Shown in pieces: positions 52,210-61,490 of a stretch of 64,000 bases of DNA (position 1 is the stretch's first letter; every line of letters starts with the position of its first letter). Origin of the DNA: Chitinophagaceae bacterium (GTDB lineage: Bacteria; Bacteroidota; Bacteroidia; Chitinophagales; Chitinophagaceae); the NCBI GenBank assembly GCA_016715365.1, contig JADKAM010000009.1:1-64000 (forward strand), read 5' to 3'. The position numbers and the translations under genes are program-made. The notes under the pieces are model-generated. The model searched no databases, was not told the origin of the DNA, and saw only the letters and a program-made list of their open reading frames with translations.

Positions 52210-53826
52210 ATGAAATATATAACCATCCTATTGCTTGTATTTTTTGTAACCACTGTTACAGCGCAAAGTAATATCGACTATATGACTTCCGGTGGAAAAC
52301 TGAAACCCCTGCAGGCCAATATGGATATCAGGCATTATACATTGTCGCTTGATGTGGATATACCCAACGAATCTATTAATGGTTATACAGAGATTGATTT
52401 GATTTTAACCAAACCAACAGATACCCTGATCTTCGACCTGGTAAATTTTTTAAACGTTACAAAAATCACTTCCGAAAAAAAGAATAAAACCTTTTACCGC
52501 GATTTTGATCTTATTTATATTGTTGATGCAGCCGGTTTTAAAGCAGGCAGGCAAACCATTAAAATTGAATACAACGGCAAACCTCCGGTAGCTGTAAGGC
52601 CACCATGGAAAGGCGGTTTCAGCTGGAAGAAAGATGGCGCAGGAAATCCCTGGGTGATCATCAACTGCCAGTTGGAAGGTGGCAAAGTTTATTTTCCCTG
52701 CAAGGACCACCCCAGCGATGAACCCAACGAAGGTGTGGATATGATGATCACCGTGCCCAAAGGATTAACCGTTGCCGGGCCGGGACTGCTGCAAAAAGTA
52801 ACTGCTAAAAAAAATAAACAAACCTATCACTGGAAAACCAACTATACCATCAGCAATTACTGTGTGGTTTTTAATGTGGGTAAATACGTGGTTGCCAAAA
52901 GAACCTACACCACCATTGATGGCAATAAAGTGCCCATGGAATTTTATGTGCTGGAAGAAGATAAAGCTGTGGCAGAAAAAATATTAGACATGCGGGAACG
53001 GGATTGCCGCATACTTGAAAAATATTTTGGTGAATATCCCTGGGTGAAAGAAAAAATTGGCATTGCACAGGTACCCAACCCCGGCATGGAACACCAGACC
53101 ATGATCACTTATGGCGATGGTGAAAACAGGGCCAGATTTGTGACTACCAAAGTGGGTACCTGGGATTATTCCGGAAATCTGTTTCATGAATTCGGGCACG
53201 AGTGGTTTGCCAATAAGGTAACCAATAAAGACTGGGCACATATGTGGATACAGGAAGGCATTGACGTGTACTCTGAAGCCTTGTTTTGCCGGGAGGCCAA
53301 TGGCGAAAGAGGTTACGATAGCATGATGGTAATGATTAAAAAAGGTATACGCAACGAAAAACCAATAGTACAGGGCGAAGAAATGAACTCGGGTAATGCT
53401 TACATCGGCGATATATATACCAAGGGCGCATTTTTTATGCATACCCTGCGCTATGTACTGGGCGATGAATTATTTTTTCCCACACTTAAAAAACTGGCCA
53501 CCGACCCGCAATACACGTACAGCAATTTTGTGGTTACCGGTGATGTGGAGCAACTGTTTAGCAAAGCTGCCGGCAAAAATCTAAAGCCGCTTTTTGATTT
53601 TTATTTAAGAACAACTAAAAAACTGGAGATAAGCATTGTACAAACCGGCTTCCACGAATACGGAATTAAAGCTACCAACCTGCCCATGTCTTTACCTATT
53701 GATGTACTTACCGATACCGGCACAAAGCAGGTCATGCTGGAAGATAAATGGATTAAAATTACAAGCAGCTTTCCGCCGGTGGTGGATGGTAACGGGCATT
53801 ATTTAAAAACTGTAAGCAGTAATTAG
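52210..53826 (+). CDS. M1-family metallopeptidase, secreted
   Basis: 538 residues; signal ending TAQ. Zinc site HEFGH (326-330) with E349 in WIQEGIDVYSEAL gives HEXXH-x18-E; the GMEHQTMITYG segment takes the place of the GAMEN exopeptidase motif. Shorter than full aminopeptidases (about 850), as in other Bacteroidota M1 proteins lacking the C-terminal helical domain. Probably cleaves peptides outside the cytoplasm. Confidence 0.87.
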   Translation: MKYITILLLVFFVTTVTAQSNIDYMTSGGKLKPLQANMDIRHYTLSLDVDIPNESINGYTEIDLILTKPTDTLIFDLVNFLNVTKITSEKKNKTFYRDFDLIYIVDAAGFKAGRQTIKIEYNGKPPVAVRPPWKGGFSWKKDGAGNPWVIINCQLEGGKVYFPCKDHPSDEPNEGVDMMITVPKGLTVAGPGLLQKVTAKKNKQTYHWKTNYTISNYCVVFNVGKYVVAKRTYTTIDGNKVPMEFYVLEEDKAVAEKILDMRERDCRILEKYFGEYPWVKEKIGIAQVPNPGMEHQTMITYGDGENRARFVTTKVGTWDYSGNLFHEFGHEWFANKVTNKDWAHMWIQEGIDVYSEALFCREANGERGYDSMMVMIKKGIRNEKPIVQGEEMNSGNAYIGDIYTKGAFFMHTLRYVLGDELFFPTLKKLATDPQYTYSNFVVTGDVEQLFSKAAGKNLKPLFDFYLRTTKKLEISIVQTGFHEYGIKATNLPMSLPIDVLTDTGTKQVMLEDKWIKITSSFPPVVDGNGHYLKTVSSN

Positions 53827-53874
53827 TTATACATCTCCTGCCGGTCAAAAAATGAAACAAAATTCATCTTTAAT

Positions 53875-54381
53875 TTGACAAATAAAATCCGCAGGCAACT
53901 GACATTATTTGTCAGCAAACCCGATGCAGCACAGATTGAGGAAATTCGCAACAGGTTCAACCCTCTGCAACAGCAATTGATTGATGCACATGTTACTTTG
54001 TGCAGGGAAGATGAACTGGTAAATATTGATCTTGCACTGGATAACCTGAAAAACATACATCACAAAACGATCACCCTGTTTTTTGAAAAGCCCATTCGTT
54101 TTGACAATGATAAAGGTGTTTTAATACCCGCTAGCGGCGCCAATGAAGCATTTTATCAATTAAGAAAACAGGTATTGCAGGGGTTAGCTGATGATCCCTG
54201 GCAACATGAACCGCACATTACGTTAATGCATCCCAGAAATGCAACCTGCACTGATGAAATTTTTAAAGTAATTGAAATGGTAACCCTGCCAAAGCAACTA
54301 AGCTTTCACACCATATCATTAATAGAACAAACAGATGACGCCCCCTGGGTAACGTTAAATGTATTTACATTGATTGATTGA
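53875..54381 (+). CDS. 2H phosphoesterase (2'-5' RNA ligase superfamily)
   Basis: 168 residues. Two His-containing motifs, HVTL (about residue 39) and HITLMHP (about 112), define the superfamily. The start is uncertain: TTG 53875 has the best fit because the ATG at 53852 gives only a short frame. Natural substrates of this subgroup are unclear (RNA or cyclic-phosphate ends). Confidence 0.78.
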   Translation: MTNKIRRQLTLFVSKPDAAQIEEIRNRFNPLQQQLIDAHVTLCREDELVNIDLALDNLKNIHHKTITLFFEKPIRFDNDKGVLIPASGANEAFYQLRKQVLQGLADDPWQHEPHITLMHPRNATCTDEIFKVIEMVTLPKQLSFHTISLIEQTDDAPWVTLNVFTLID

Positions 54382-54413
54382 AAAGAGCTGTCAAAAAATA
54401 ATTCGCATCACAA

Positions 54414-54459
54414 AAAAAAGGTGTAAACCCCTTGCCTGACTTAATGGGGCTTACACCTT
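54414..54459. terminator. Hairpin terminator between convergent genes
   Basis: GGTGTAAACCCC and GGGGCTTACACC form a stem of about 12 bp around a 14-nt loop, preceded by AAAAAAAA and followed by TTTCTC. It separates the convergent genes ending at 54381 and 54488. Confidence 0.8.
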
Positions 54460-54487
54460 TCTCTACAATATTGTGTTGATTGTTTTA

Positions 54488-54868
54488 CTAACCATCCTTC
54501 GGCTCCCAAAGCTGTACCTTAATGCCTTCCAGGTCGAGTATATGCACAAACTTGCCATAGTCGGTATCTTCAATATCGTCAACAATGGTTACTCCTTCGG
54601 TTTTAAGTTGCGCAACCAGGGCATCTAAATCATCCACCCGGTAGTTGATCATAAAGTCTTTGGTAGAGGGCTCATACATTTTTGCTGCTTCGGTATTCAC
54701 ATTCCATTGTGTAAGGCCTTTTTGCTCAGGCGCATCCAGTTGCCGCCATTCAAAACTTGCCCCATAAGGGCCTGCTTCCAGGCCAAGATGTTTGTTGTAC
54801 CATTCCTTTACTGCATTTGGGTCTTTGCATTTAAAAAAGATGCCTCCTATTCCTGTTACTTTTTTCAT
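54488..54868 (-). CDS. VOC (glyoxalase/bleomycin-resistance-like) protein
   Basis: 126 residues. VTGIGGIFFKCKDPNAVKEWYNKHLGLEAGPYG, then FMINYRVDDLDALVAQLKTEGVTIVDDIEDTDYGKFVHILDLEGIKVQLWEP shows two beta-alpha-beta-beta-beta modules. The terminal DLEGIKVQLWEP contains the usual metal-binding Glu. Substrate unknown. Confidence 0.87.
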   Translation of the reverse strand: MKKVTGIGGIFFKCKDPNAVKEWYNKHLGLEAGPYGASFEWRQLDAPEQKGLTQWNVNTEAAKMYEPSTKDFMINYRVDDLDALVAQLKTEGVTIVDDIEDTDYGKFVHILDLEGIKVQLWEPKDG

Positions 54869-55007
54869 GTTATATTGTTTAATTTATTTTGTTTACCAAG
54901 GATACACATGCTGATCCATCAAAACAACATTTCCATCCGGACCGGTTAGCAATACCCCTGAACTAAGATTTGATCATGCAGATTATACAATAAAATCATA
55001 CCCGAAT

Positions 55008-55535
55008 TCATATTGCAGGTTTCACCTTTCTTTTTAAAACAAGCGCAGCAATCAGGGATAACAGTAATCCTACAGGCAATATTTCGATATAAGTGAATAA
55101 TACAACCAATACCGGATTTTTGTACATCTCTTTAAAGCTGTCCATCTGTTGGGTTGTGGAGGTAATTTCCGCAGCGCCGGCACCGTTGCTTTTCAGTTTC
55201 TCAAGCATGTGTGCGGCATATTTATCTGCAAAATCGGGTATAAAAACATAAAAATCTATCAGCCAGGCCACCACATAAATGGTTGATGCAATGAGGGTGA
55301 TATAAAGCCCGATCCTGAATGCTTTGCCAAAGCTGATAACACCGTTATTGTATTTATCACGGAACCTGATGATTGCTACAAAAATAAGCGAAAAGGCAAG
55401 CAGCATACTGGCATAACCAATCCACATACCTCCTTCAAAATTACCCTGATTATGATACAGCCCCATAGTGATCAGGAACATGGCGGCGACTATAAGCCCC
55501 GCAATTATTCCGTTTACAATTACAATTTTTTTCAT
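55008..55535 (-). CDS. DUF4199 membrane protein
   Basis: 175 residues. About four spans (IVNGIIAGLIVAAMFLITMG, YASMLLAFSLIFVAIIRF, IGLYITLIASTIYVVAWLI, VLFTYIEILPVGLLLSLIAALV) and the RFRDKYNNGVISFGKAFRIG loop typical of DUF4199, a Bacteroidota family. Divergent from nothing obvious on its right (about 115 bp to the next gene). Confidence 0.82.
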   Translation of the reverse strand: MKKIVIVNGIIAGLIVAAMFLITMGLYHNQGNFEGGMWIGYASMLLAFSLIFVAIIRFRDKYNNGVISFGKAFRIGLYITLIASTIYVVAWLIDFYVFIPDFADKYAAHMLEKLKSNGAGAAEITSTTQQMDSFKEMYKNPVLVVLFTYIEILPVGLLLSLIAALVLKRKVKPAI

Positions 55536-55651
55536 GTTATTTAATTTTGGTTTACGATAGGGTAAAAATGAAAATTAAAAACGATTTTCCGTTCATACTT
55601 TCGGGCGATTTTGCTTTTTTGTACCTGAATATCATCCCAAAGTACCAGCCT

Positions 55652-56131
55652 TTATGGTATCAGGCAAAGGGATTTCGCCTTTTCAATAGCCTGGGTGCGC
55701 CGGCCTGCATCCAGTTTAAAAAAAATATTGGAAGCATGTGTTTTGATAGTATTGAGCGAAACATATAAACGACCGGCAATTTCTGCATTGCTGAGACCTT
55801 CTGCCATTAATTGCAACACTTCCAGTTCTCTTTTACTGATACCCAGTCGGGTAAATTCGGCTTCGTTAAAAACAAACTCTCTGCCCTTTTCAATGTAAAT
55901 CTCTTTTTCTACCACTACCCTTTCTATTTTAGGTTTGGTTAGTTTAAGTGCCAGCCATATACCCAGTGCAGTAAAAATTACAGCAATGGCACCTATGTAA
56001 ATTTCAACAGCATGGTCAAAAATGATAAACCTCAATTCGAGCCATCTGAGTAAAAACAAGAGCAGCGCCAGGCTGATACCATATAACAGAATGGTTTTAT
56101 GCTTTATTAAGAATTGCCGGATGGTTATCAT
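55652..56131 (-). CDS. LuxR-type regulator with N-terminal membrane segments
   Basis: 159 residues from ATG 56131 (the frame is open further upstream, without a good start). Two spans in the first 75 residues, a coiled VVVEKEIYIEKGREF linker, then a LuxR helix-turn-helix: GISKRELEVLQLMAEGLSNAEIAGRLYVSLNTIKTHASNIFFKLD. No receiver domain. It probably regulates transcription from the membrane in response to an unknown signal. Confidence 0.82.
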   Translation of the reverse strand: MITIRQFLIKHKTILLYGISLALLLFLLRWLELRFIIFDHAVEIYIGAIAVIFTALGIWLALKLTKPKIERVVVEKEIYIEKGREFVFNEAEFTRLGISKRELEVLQLMAEGLSNAEIAGRLYVSLNTIKTHASNIFFKLDAGRRTQAIEKAKSLCLIP

Positions 56132-56247
56132 ATTTTTTGAGCAACATGTGTATTTCAAATGTAAAACTTTTCTGCTGTCCTGCAATCCTGGTTTTACAAT
56201 AGCGGGTATGTAAAATATTATTCCTTTCTTTGGTAAATTTTTCTTCA

Positions 56248-57090
56248 ATGAAGATTGCTATTGCTACCAACACACTTGCCGGAAGCGGAAAAGCAGTTAA
56301 GCTGGCAGCTGCAATACAGACTATCCTCACCAAGAAAAAAATTACTTCTCAAATATTTACGGAAAAAGAATGGGATAACCGTTTGTATCAATTTGACCAG
56401 GTCTGGATTGCAGGTGGTGATGGTACAGTTAATTATTTTGTGAATCAATACAATGATATTAAAATACCGCTCTGCATTTTTAACGGTGGCACCGGCAATG
56501 ATTTTTATGCCCTGCTGTATGGCAAAACCACAACGGAAGCGCAGGTGAACCATGTGTTGCAAACAACACCAAAACCCATTGATGCTGGCAAATGCAATGA
56601 AAAGTATTTTTTAAACGGTGTAGGTATTGGCTTTGATGGCGCTGTTGCAAAGGGCCTGCAGGGTGTAAATAAGTTTGGCGGAAAAACATCCTTCATGTTG
56701 TCTGTTTTAAAACACATTTTATTTTATAAAGAACAACAGTATACCATCTCATCTGCTGAAAAAACAGTTGAAGGTAAATTTATGATGATCAGTATTGCCA
56801 ACGGAACCCGCTATGGTGGCGGCTTTTTTGTGGCTCCGTTGGCGAAGGCCGATGATGGTTTGTTTGATACGATCCTCGTAAAGCCCCTATCCGTTTTTAA
56901 AAGACTCCGTTATTTACCGGTTATTGAAAAAGGAAAACACCTTAACCTTCCTTTTATAGATTATTACAATACGCAGAAAATAACCATTAAAAGTGACAGA
57001 CCTATCCAATTGCATTTGGATGGAGAATATGCAGAAAGCAATGAATTTATTATAGAAATATTACCTGCTCATTTCAATTTTATATTTTAA
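56248..57090 (+). CDS. Diacylglycerol/lipid kinase family protein
   Basis: 280 residues from ATG 56248. Contains GGDGTVNYFVNQYN and FNGGTGNDFYALL, the nucleotide-binding and catalytic motifs of the DAGK fold, and a C-terminal LHLDGEYAESNEFIIEILP beta region. Likely phosphorylates diacylglycerol or a related lipid. About 117 bp divergent from the LuxR-type gene. Confidence 0.85.
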   Translation: MKIAIATNTLAGSGKAVKLAAAIQTILTKKKITSQIFTEKEWDNRLYQFDQVWIAGGDGTVNYFVNQYNDIKIPLCIFNGGTGNDFYALLYGKTTTEAQVNHVLQTTPKPIDAGKCNEKYFLNGVGIGFDGAVAKGLQGVNKFGGKTSFMLSVLKHILFYKEQQYTISSAEKTVEGKFMMISIANGTRYGGGFFVAPLAKADDGLFDTILVKPLSVFKRLRYLPVIEKGKHLNLPFIDYYNTQKITIKSDRPIQLHLDGEYAESNEFIIEILPAHFNFIF

Positions 57091-57109
57091 ACAGGCAACA
57101 ATTAAAAAG

Positions 57110-58066
57110 ATGAATGTACTCAGATTACTGATGTTTTTTTCAGCACTGCTGTATGGCAATATAATTGTTGCTCAAGAGGCAAATACCTTTAAACCGGTTA
57201 CAGCAACCACATTGATCATATTGGGTACAATACAGGATGCAGGCTCACCTCAGATTGGCTGTACAAAAGATTGTTGCAAAAACTTATTTACGCATCCAGA
57301 CAAAGGCAGGATGGTTGTTTCACTTGGTTTAATTGATGCCGACAATAACAAAAAATACATTTTTGAAGCCACCCCGGATTTTACGCAGCAGGCAAAACTT
57401 TTAAAGATTTTTTCAGCCTTCAATACCAAAGAATCACCCGATGGTATTTTTACAACACATGCACATATCGGTCATTATACCGGTCTAATGTATTTGGGTA
57501 AGGAAGCCATGAATGCAGACAGCATTCCGGTTTATGCCATGCCACGCATGAAAAATTTCCTGGAACAAAATGGCCCCTGGAGCCAGTTGGTGAAAAATAA
57601 AAATATTGCCTTACAGGAGCTGAGTAATAAAAAGGAGATTCAGCTTACAAACAGCCTGAAGGTAATTCCATTTACCGTACCCCACCGGGATGAATTTTCT
57701 GAAACCATTGGCTACACTATCATTGGGCCTAACAAAAAGGCATTATTTATACCCGATATTGATAAATGGGAAAAATGGGATACCAATATAATTGATGCCA
57801 TTGCTAAAGTAGATTACGCCTTTATTGATGGAACTTTTTATGATGCTGCCGAGATCAACAACCGGGATATTTCAACTATCCCCCACCCTTTTATTATTGA
57901 AAGCATGAAGCTGTTTAAAGATTTACCCGCAACGGAAAAAAAGAAGATCTATTTTATTCATTTCAATCATACCAACCCGGTCATCAACAAAAAAAGTAAA
58001 CAGTACAGGCAGGTAATACAAAGCGGGTTTAATATTGCCGGTATCAATACGGTTTTTCCGCTTTAA
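57110..58066 (+). CDS. PqqB-like metallo-beta-lactamase-fold protein
   Basis: 318 residues with a signal ending IVAQ. TTLIILGTIQDAGSPQIGCTKDCC, then TTHAHIGHYTGLMYLG (metal motif; the usual Asp of HxHxDH is Gly) and TVPHRDEFSETIGYTI and IDGTFYD motifs match the PqqB-like branch. No other pqq genes are nearby, so a role in PQQ synthesis is not supported. 19 nt after the kinase gene; probably same transcript. Confidence 0.78.
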   Translation: MNVLRLLMFFSALLYGNIIVAQEANTFKPVTATTLIILGTIQDAGSPQIGCTKDCCKNLFTHPDKGRMVVSLGLIDADNNKKYIFEATPDFTQQAKLLKIFSAFNTKESPDGIFTTHAHIGHYTGLMYLGKEAMNADSIPVYAMPRMKNFLEQNGPWSQLVKNKNIALQELSNKKEIQLTNSLKVIPFTVPHRDEFSETIGYTIIGPNKKALFIPDIDKWEKWDTNIIDAIAKVDYAFIDGTFYDAAEINNRDISTIPHPFIIESMKLFKDLPATEKKKIYFIHFNHTNPVINKKSKQYRQVIQSGFNIAGINTVFPL

Positions 58067-58069
58067 ATT

Positions 58070-58528
58070 TTATCCGGCTTTTTTCAATAATATCATCTGC
58101 CCTAAATGATAGGCATCATGCTGCAGACAACCCATGATCAATTCATAAAAGGTTTGGCCTTCCCTGGGCGACGGTTTTTCCAGGTGTTCCTGGGGCAAAT
58201 GCTGAATGGCATTACGCAGTAAATGATAGGCAGCTTCAAAGTCAAGCAAAGCCTGTTTCCAGTTTTCTTTGTTGGGGTCATCTGGTAACAAAAAATCCCT
58301 GAACGGCGGCGGGTTATCGGTTCCGCTAAGCCGGTTTACAACCCTGGTACGCCAGTAAGTAATATGGGCAACCAAGCGCCAGATACTGTTTGTATCTTCC
58401 GAAACAGTTTTAATTGCCATGGCAGCATCAATACCATGCAGGGTTTCTTTAAAATTATTTCCTACCCAGCAATTGCCATGCTGCAGATCGGCAAAGAGTT
58501 TTAATATGCGGTTAATTTCATTAGCCAT
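58070..58528 (-). CDS. DinB-family protein
   Basis: 152 residues. Four-helix-bundle plan with the three metal His in WRLVAHITYWR, QHLPQEH-type helix and CLQHDAYHLGQMILL (typical DinB end). Function of most relatives is unknown; some are thiol transferases. The start at 58528 overlaps no neighbour. Confidence 0.82.
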   Translation of the reverse strand: MANEINRILKLFADLQHGNCWVGNNFKETLHGIDAAMAIKTVSEDTNSIWRLVAHITYWRTRVVNRLSGTDNPPPFRDFLLPDDPNKENWKQALLDFEAAYHLLRNAIQHLPQEHLEKPSPREGQTFYELIMGCLQHDAYHLGQMILLKKAG

Positions 58529-58540
58529 ATTTTTGCAGGC

Positions 58541-58668
58541 AGTTAATGGTTAATAGTTCATGGTTGATGGAAACGGAAGCTAAACAAATTTACAGTTTCC
58601 TGATTAATTAAAAACCATTGCTATACCTGAAACGCTTACTATTAACTATTAACCATCAACTATTAACT
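58541..58668. repeat. AT-rich inverted repeats before the carboxylase
   Basis: GTTAATGGTTAATAGTTCATGG, broken by a 75-bp spacer, and TTAACTATTAACCATCAAC reappear in opposite orientations: two copies of a CCATCAACTATTAAC-type word. They could form a hairpin upstream of the start at 58669. Confidence 0.65.
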
Positions 58669-60312
58669 ATGGATTTAGAATTTAACAAAAACGAAGATTC
58701 GATGAAGATGGCCTGGAGCCAGGTTAAACGTCATCTTGAAAAAATATACGAAGGCGGTGGTAAAAAATCGGCAGCCAAACAGAAAGAGCGCAACAAATTG
58801 ACCGCCCGTGAGCGCATAACTTATTTGTGCGATGCTGATAAACCTTTTGTTGAGATCGGCGCCTTTGCCGGTTTTGATATGTACCCCGAAGAAGGTGGTT
58901 GCCCCGCAGGCGGCACCGTAAGCGGCATTGGGTATGTTAGCGGCAGGCAATGCGTAATTGTTGCCAACGATCAAACCGTAAAAGCCGGTGCCTGGTTTCC
59001 CATTACCGGCAAAAAAAATCTGCGTATGCAGGAAATTGCCATGGAGAATAATTTGCCGGTCATTTACCTGGTTGACAGCGCCGGCGTTTTTCTTCCCATG
59101 CAGGATGAAATTTTTCCCGACAAAGAACATTTTGGCCGCATATTCCGCAACAATGCAAAGATGAGTGCCATGGGCATTACACAAATTGCTGCTGTAATGG
59201 GTGCCTGTGTAGCAGGTGGCGCTTACCTGCCCATTATGAGCGATGAAACACTGATGGTGGAAGGTAATGGGTCCATCTACTTAGCAGGGCCCTATCTGGT
59301 TAAAGCGGCTATTGGTGAAGATATTGACAGCGAAACTTTGGGAGGAGCTGATACTCACAATTCCATAAGCGGCATTGCTGATTATAAATTTAAGACCGAA
59401 GAAGAATGCCTTGACCAGGTGAAGAAGATCATGAACAAACTGGGGCATCATAAAAAAGCAGGGTTTGACAGGGTTGCGGCTAAAGCTCCTTTAAAAAATA
59501 ATGGCGAAATATATGGCATCATGAGTGCTGGCAATAGCAAGCCTTATGATATGGTTGACCTTATCAATTGTATTGCCGATGCTTCGGCTCCGCTCAGCAG
59601 CAGCTTTGATCAGTTTAAAGAAGATTATGGCAAGACCATTGTATGCGGCTATGCCCGTGTTGATGGATGGGCGGTGGGCATTGTTGCTAACCAACGATTA
59701 ATTGTAAAAAGTAAAAAAGGCGAAATGCAATTGGGTGGTGTCATTTACAACGACAGCGCCGATAAAGCCGCACGTTTTATCATGAACTGCAATCAAAAAA
59801 GAATACCGCTTGTTTTTTTACAGGATGTGACCGGCTTTATGGTGGGCAGCCGCAGCGAACACAGCGGCATTATAAAAGATGGTGCCAAACTGGTGAATGC
59901 CGTTGCCAATTCTGTGGTTCCAAAAATTACCATCATTGTCGGCAACTCTTACGGTGCCGGCAATTATGCCATGTGTGGCAAGGCTTACGATCCCCGTTTT
60001 ATTTATGCATGGCCCACGGCAAAAATTGCGGTGATGGGCGGCGAGCAGGCTGCCAAAACCATGTTACAAATTCAGGTGGCTACTTTAAAAAATAAAGGAG
60101 AAGTAATTACACCCGAAGTAGAACAGGATCTGCTAAGCAAACTGATTGCCCGCTACGATTCACAAACCACGCCTTTTTATGCCGGCGCCAGGCTTTGGAT
60201 AGATGCCATCATTGATCCGGCAGAAACAAGAAAGATGATATCTGAAGGAATTGCAGCAGCCAATCATAACCCGGATATTGCTGAGTTTAAGACGGGGGTA
60301 TTTCAGGTATAG
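58669..60312 (+). CDS. Acyl-CoA carboxylase beta subunit (carboxyltransferase)
   Basis: 547 residues. Carboxyltransferase fold with LTARERITYLCDADKPFVEIGAF, FDMYPEEGGCPAGGTVSGIG, ACVAGGAYLPIMSDE and the C-terminal half (LQDVTGFMVGSR, GNSYGAGNYAMCGKAYDPRFIYAWPTAKIAVMGGEQAAKTM). It transfers carboxyl from biotin to an acyl-CoA (propionyl- or methylcrotonyl-type). The biotin carboxylase subunit is not in the window. The start at 58669 was chosen over the in-frame TTG at 58618. Confidence 0.9.
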   Translation: MDLEFNKNEDSMKMAWSQVKRHLEKIYEGGGKKSAAKQKERNKLTARERITYLCDADKPFVEIGAFAGFDMYPEEGGCPAGGTVSGIGYVSGRQCVIVANDQTVKAGAWFPITGKKNLRMQEIAMENNLPVIYLVDSAGVFLPMQDEIFPDKEHFGRIFRNNAKMSAMGITQIAAVMGACVAGGAYLPIMSDETLMVEGNGSIYLAGPYLVKAAIGEDIDSETLGGADTHNSISGIADYKFKTEEECLDQVKKIMNKLGHHKKAGFDRVAAKAPLKNNGEIYGIMSAGNSKPYDMVDLINCIADASAPLSSSFDQFKEDYGKTIVCGYARVDGWAVGIVANQRLIVKSKKGEMQLGGVIYNDSADKAARFIMNCNQKRIPLVFLQDVTGFMVGSRSEHSGIIKDGAKLVNAVANSVVPKITIIVGNSYGAGNYAMCGKAYDPRFIYAWPTAKIAVMGGEQAAKTMLQIQVATLKNKGEVITPEVEQDLLSKLIARYDSQTTPFYAGARLWIDAIIDPAETRKMISEGIAAANHNPDIAEFKTGVFQV

Positions 60313-60384
60313 GCCTGAGTGGAGTCGAAGGATTTTGGAACAAACATTTGTTTTTCATGGCATCATCGTTGTGAACTTGTTCTG

Positions 60385-60417
60385 TTCTTCTTTTCTTTTA
60401 GTAAAAGAAAAGAAGAA
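60385..60417. repeat. Palindrome after the carboxylase gene
   Basis: TTCTTCTTTTCTTTTA and TAAAAGAAAAGAAGAA meet around a single G: 16-bp perfect arms. A dispersed repeat or weak terminator. A GCCTGAGTGGAGTCGAAGG half-element lies just before it at 60312-60330. Confidence 0.8.
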
Positions 60418-60468
60418 TCTCACTTTTACTGCATAACAATTTGCAACTTTCATTTAAGCGAATAAAAT

Positions 60469-60891
60469 ATGGCAACAAATATTTCTACCATCAACATTAA
60501 TACTTCTCCCGAAAAAGTTTGGGAAACAATCACCAAACCCGAACTTGTAAAACTATGGCAATACGGAAGCGATCTGACAACCGATGGAAAAGTTGGCGAT
60601 GACATCCGTTTTACAACAGCCTGGGAAGATAAAATATTTGAGCAATGGGGGAAGTTGCTGGAAATAAAACCTAACGAACTTTTACGCTACAGTTTGTTTG
60701 CTCCCAGACCCGACCTGGAGGACAAAGCGGAAAACTATTTTGAAATGAACTATGTTTTAACCGCCGAAAATGATGGAACCAAACTGGTCATTCTGCAAAT
60801 AGATAACCGCCCCGGCGCTAAGCAGGAAGAACCACAGGGTGAAGAGAATCCTGTACTGCAATTATTAAAACAAACAGCTGAATCCCTTTGA
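60469..60891 (+). CDS. SRPBCC-family protein
   Basis: 140 residues. ISTININTSPEKVWETITKPELVKLWQYGSDLTTDGKVGDDIRF, then LLEIKPNELLRYSLF and FEMNYVLTAENDGTKLVILQID: the AHSA1-type SRPBCC plan. Its TGA shares bases with the TTG start of the RNase H gene (TTGA overlap), so the two are translationally close. Confidence 0.85.
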   Translation: MATNISTININTSPEKVWETITKPELVKLWQYGSDLTTDGKVGDDIRFTTAWEDKIFEQWGKLLEIKPNELLRYSLFAPRPDLEDKAENYFEMNYVLTAENDGTKLVILQIDNRPGAKQEEPQGEENPVLQLLKQTAESL

Positions 60892-61358
60892 GCGCAATAC
60901 ATATTTACACCGATGGTTCATCCCGTGGAAATCCCGGCCCCGGCGGATTTGGCGTGATACTGATGTACAATAATCACCGCAGGGAAATATCAAAAGGTTT
61001 CAGGCATACCACCAATAACCGCATGGAATTACTGGCAGTCATCACCGGACTGGAATCCATCACCAAAAAAGAATTGCCGGTAATTGTGTATTCTGATAGT
61101 CAGTATGTGGTACGTGCCATTGAAGAAGGCTGGCTGAAGAACTGGATGAAAACCGATTTTAAAGGTGGCAAAAAAAACAAAGATCTCTGGACCCAATATT
61201 ATCATCTTGCCCAAAAGATGAATGTAAAATTAAAATGGGTGAAAGGCCATGCCGATAACCCCTATAACAACCGCTGCGATGAACTGGCAACCAGTGCTGC
61301 TGATGGTAAAGACCTGGCCGTTGATGAAGGTTATGAAGAAGCACAGGCTTCTTTATAA
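60888..61358 (+). CDS. rnhA: Ribonuclease HI
   Basis: 156 residues from TTG 60888, overlapping the upstream stop. Catalytic residues appear in YTDGSSRGNPGPGGFG, NRMELLAVI, YSDSQYVVRAI and the C-terminal HADNPYNNRCDELA. WLKNWMKTDFKGGKKNKDLW forms the basic protrusion. It cleaves RNA in RNA-DNA hybrids. Confidence 0.93.
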   Translation: MSAIHIYTDGSSRGNPGPGGFGVILMYNNHRREISKGFRHTTNNRMELLAVITGLESITKKELPVIVYSDSQYVVRAIEEGWLKNWMKTDFKGGKKNKDLWTQYYHLAQKMNVKLKWVKGHADNPYNNRCDELATSAADGKDLAVDEGYEEAQASL

Positions 61359-61359
61359 A

Positions 61360-61425
61360 AACATAGAGATTTAGAGATGTAGAGTAGCAACCATCAAATC
61401 TCTAATTCTCTAAACCTCTATGTTC
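61360..61425. repeat. Inverted repeat between rnhA and the DUF6580-like gene
   Basis: ACATAGAGATTTAGAGATG and its complement-like CTCTAATTCTCTAAACCTCT region with ATGT end, separated by about 20 bp. A dispersed palindrome. Confidence 0.6.
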
Positions 61426-61442
61426 AATTAAACATTACATAA

Positions 61443-61470
61443 AAAACACCCGCCGGTTGGCAGGTGTTTC
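61443..61470 (-). terminator. Terminator of the minus-strand DUF6580-like gene
   Basis: AAACACC, then GCC-GGTT-GGC with A/C mismatch and GGTGTTT. On the minus strand it is followed by TTTTTT. It also lies behind rnhA on the other strand. Confidence 0.75.
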
Positions 61471-61490
61471 TCAAAAAAAAGCTTTATAAA

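Noticed and set aside
55547..55768. Plus-strand frame near the LuxR-type gene
   Set aside because: It overlaps the helix-turn-helix coding region on the other strand and has no recognisable content.
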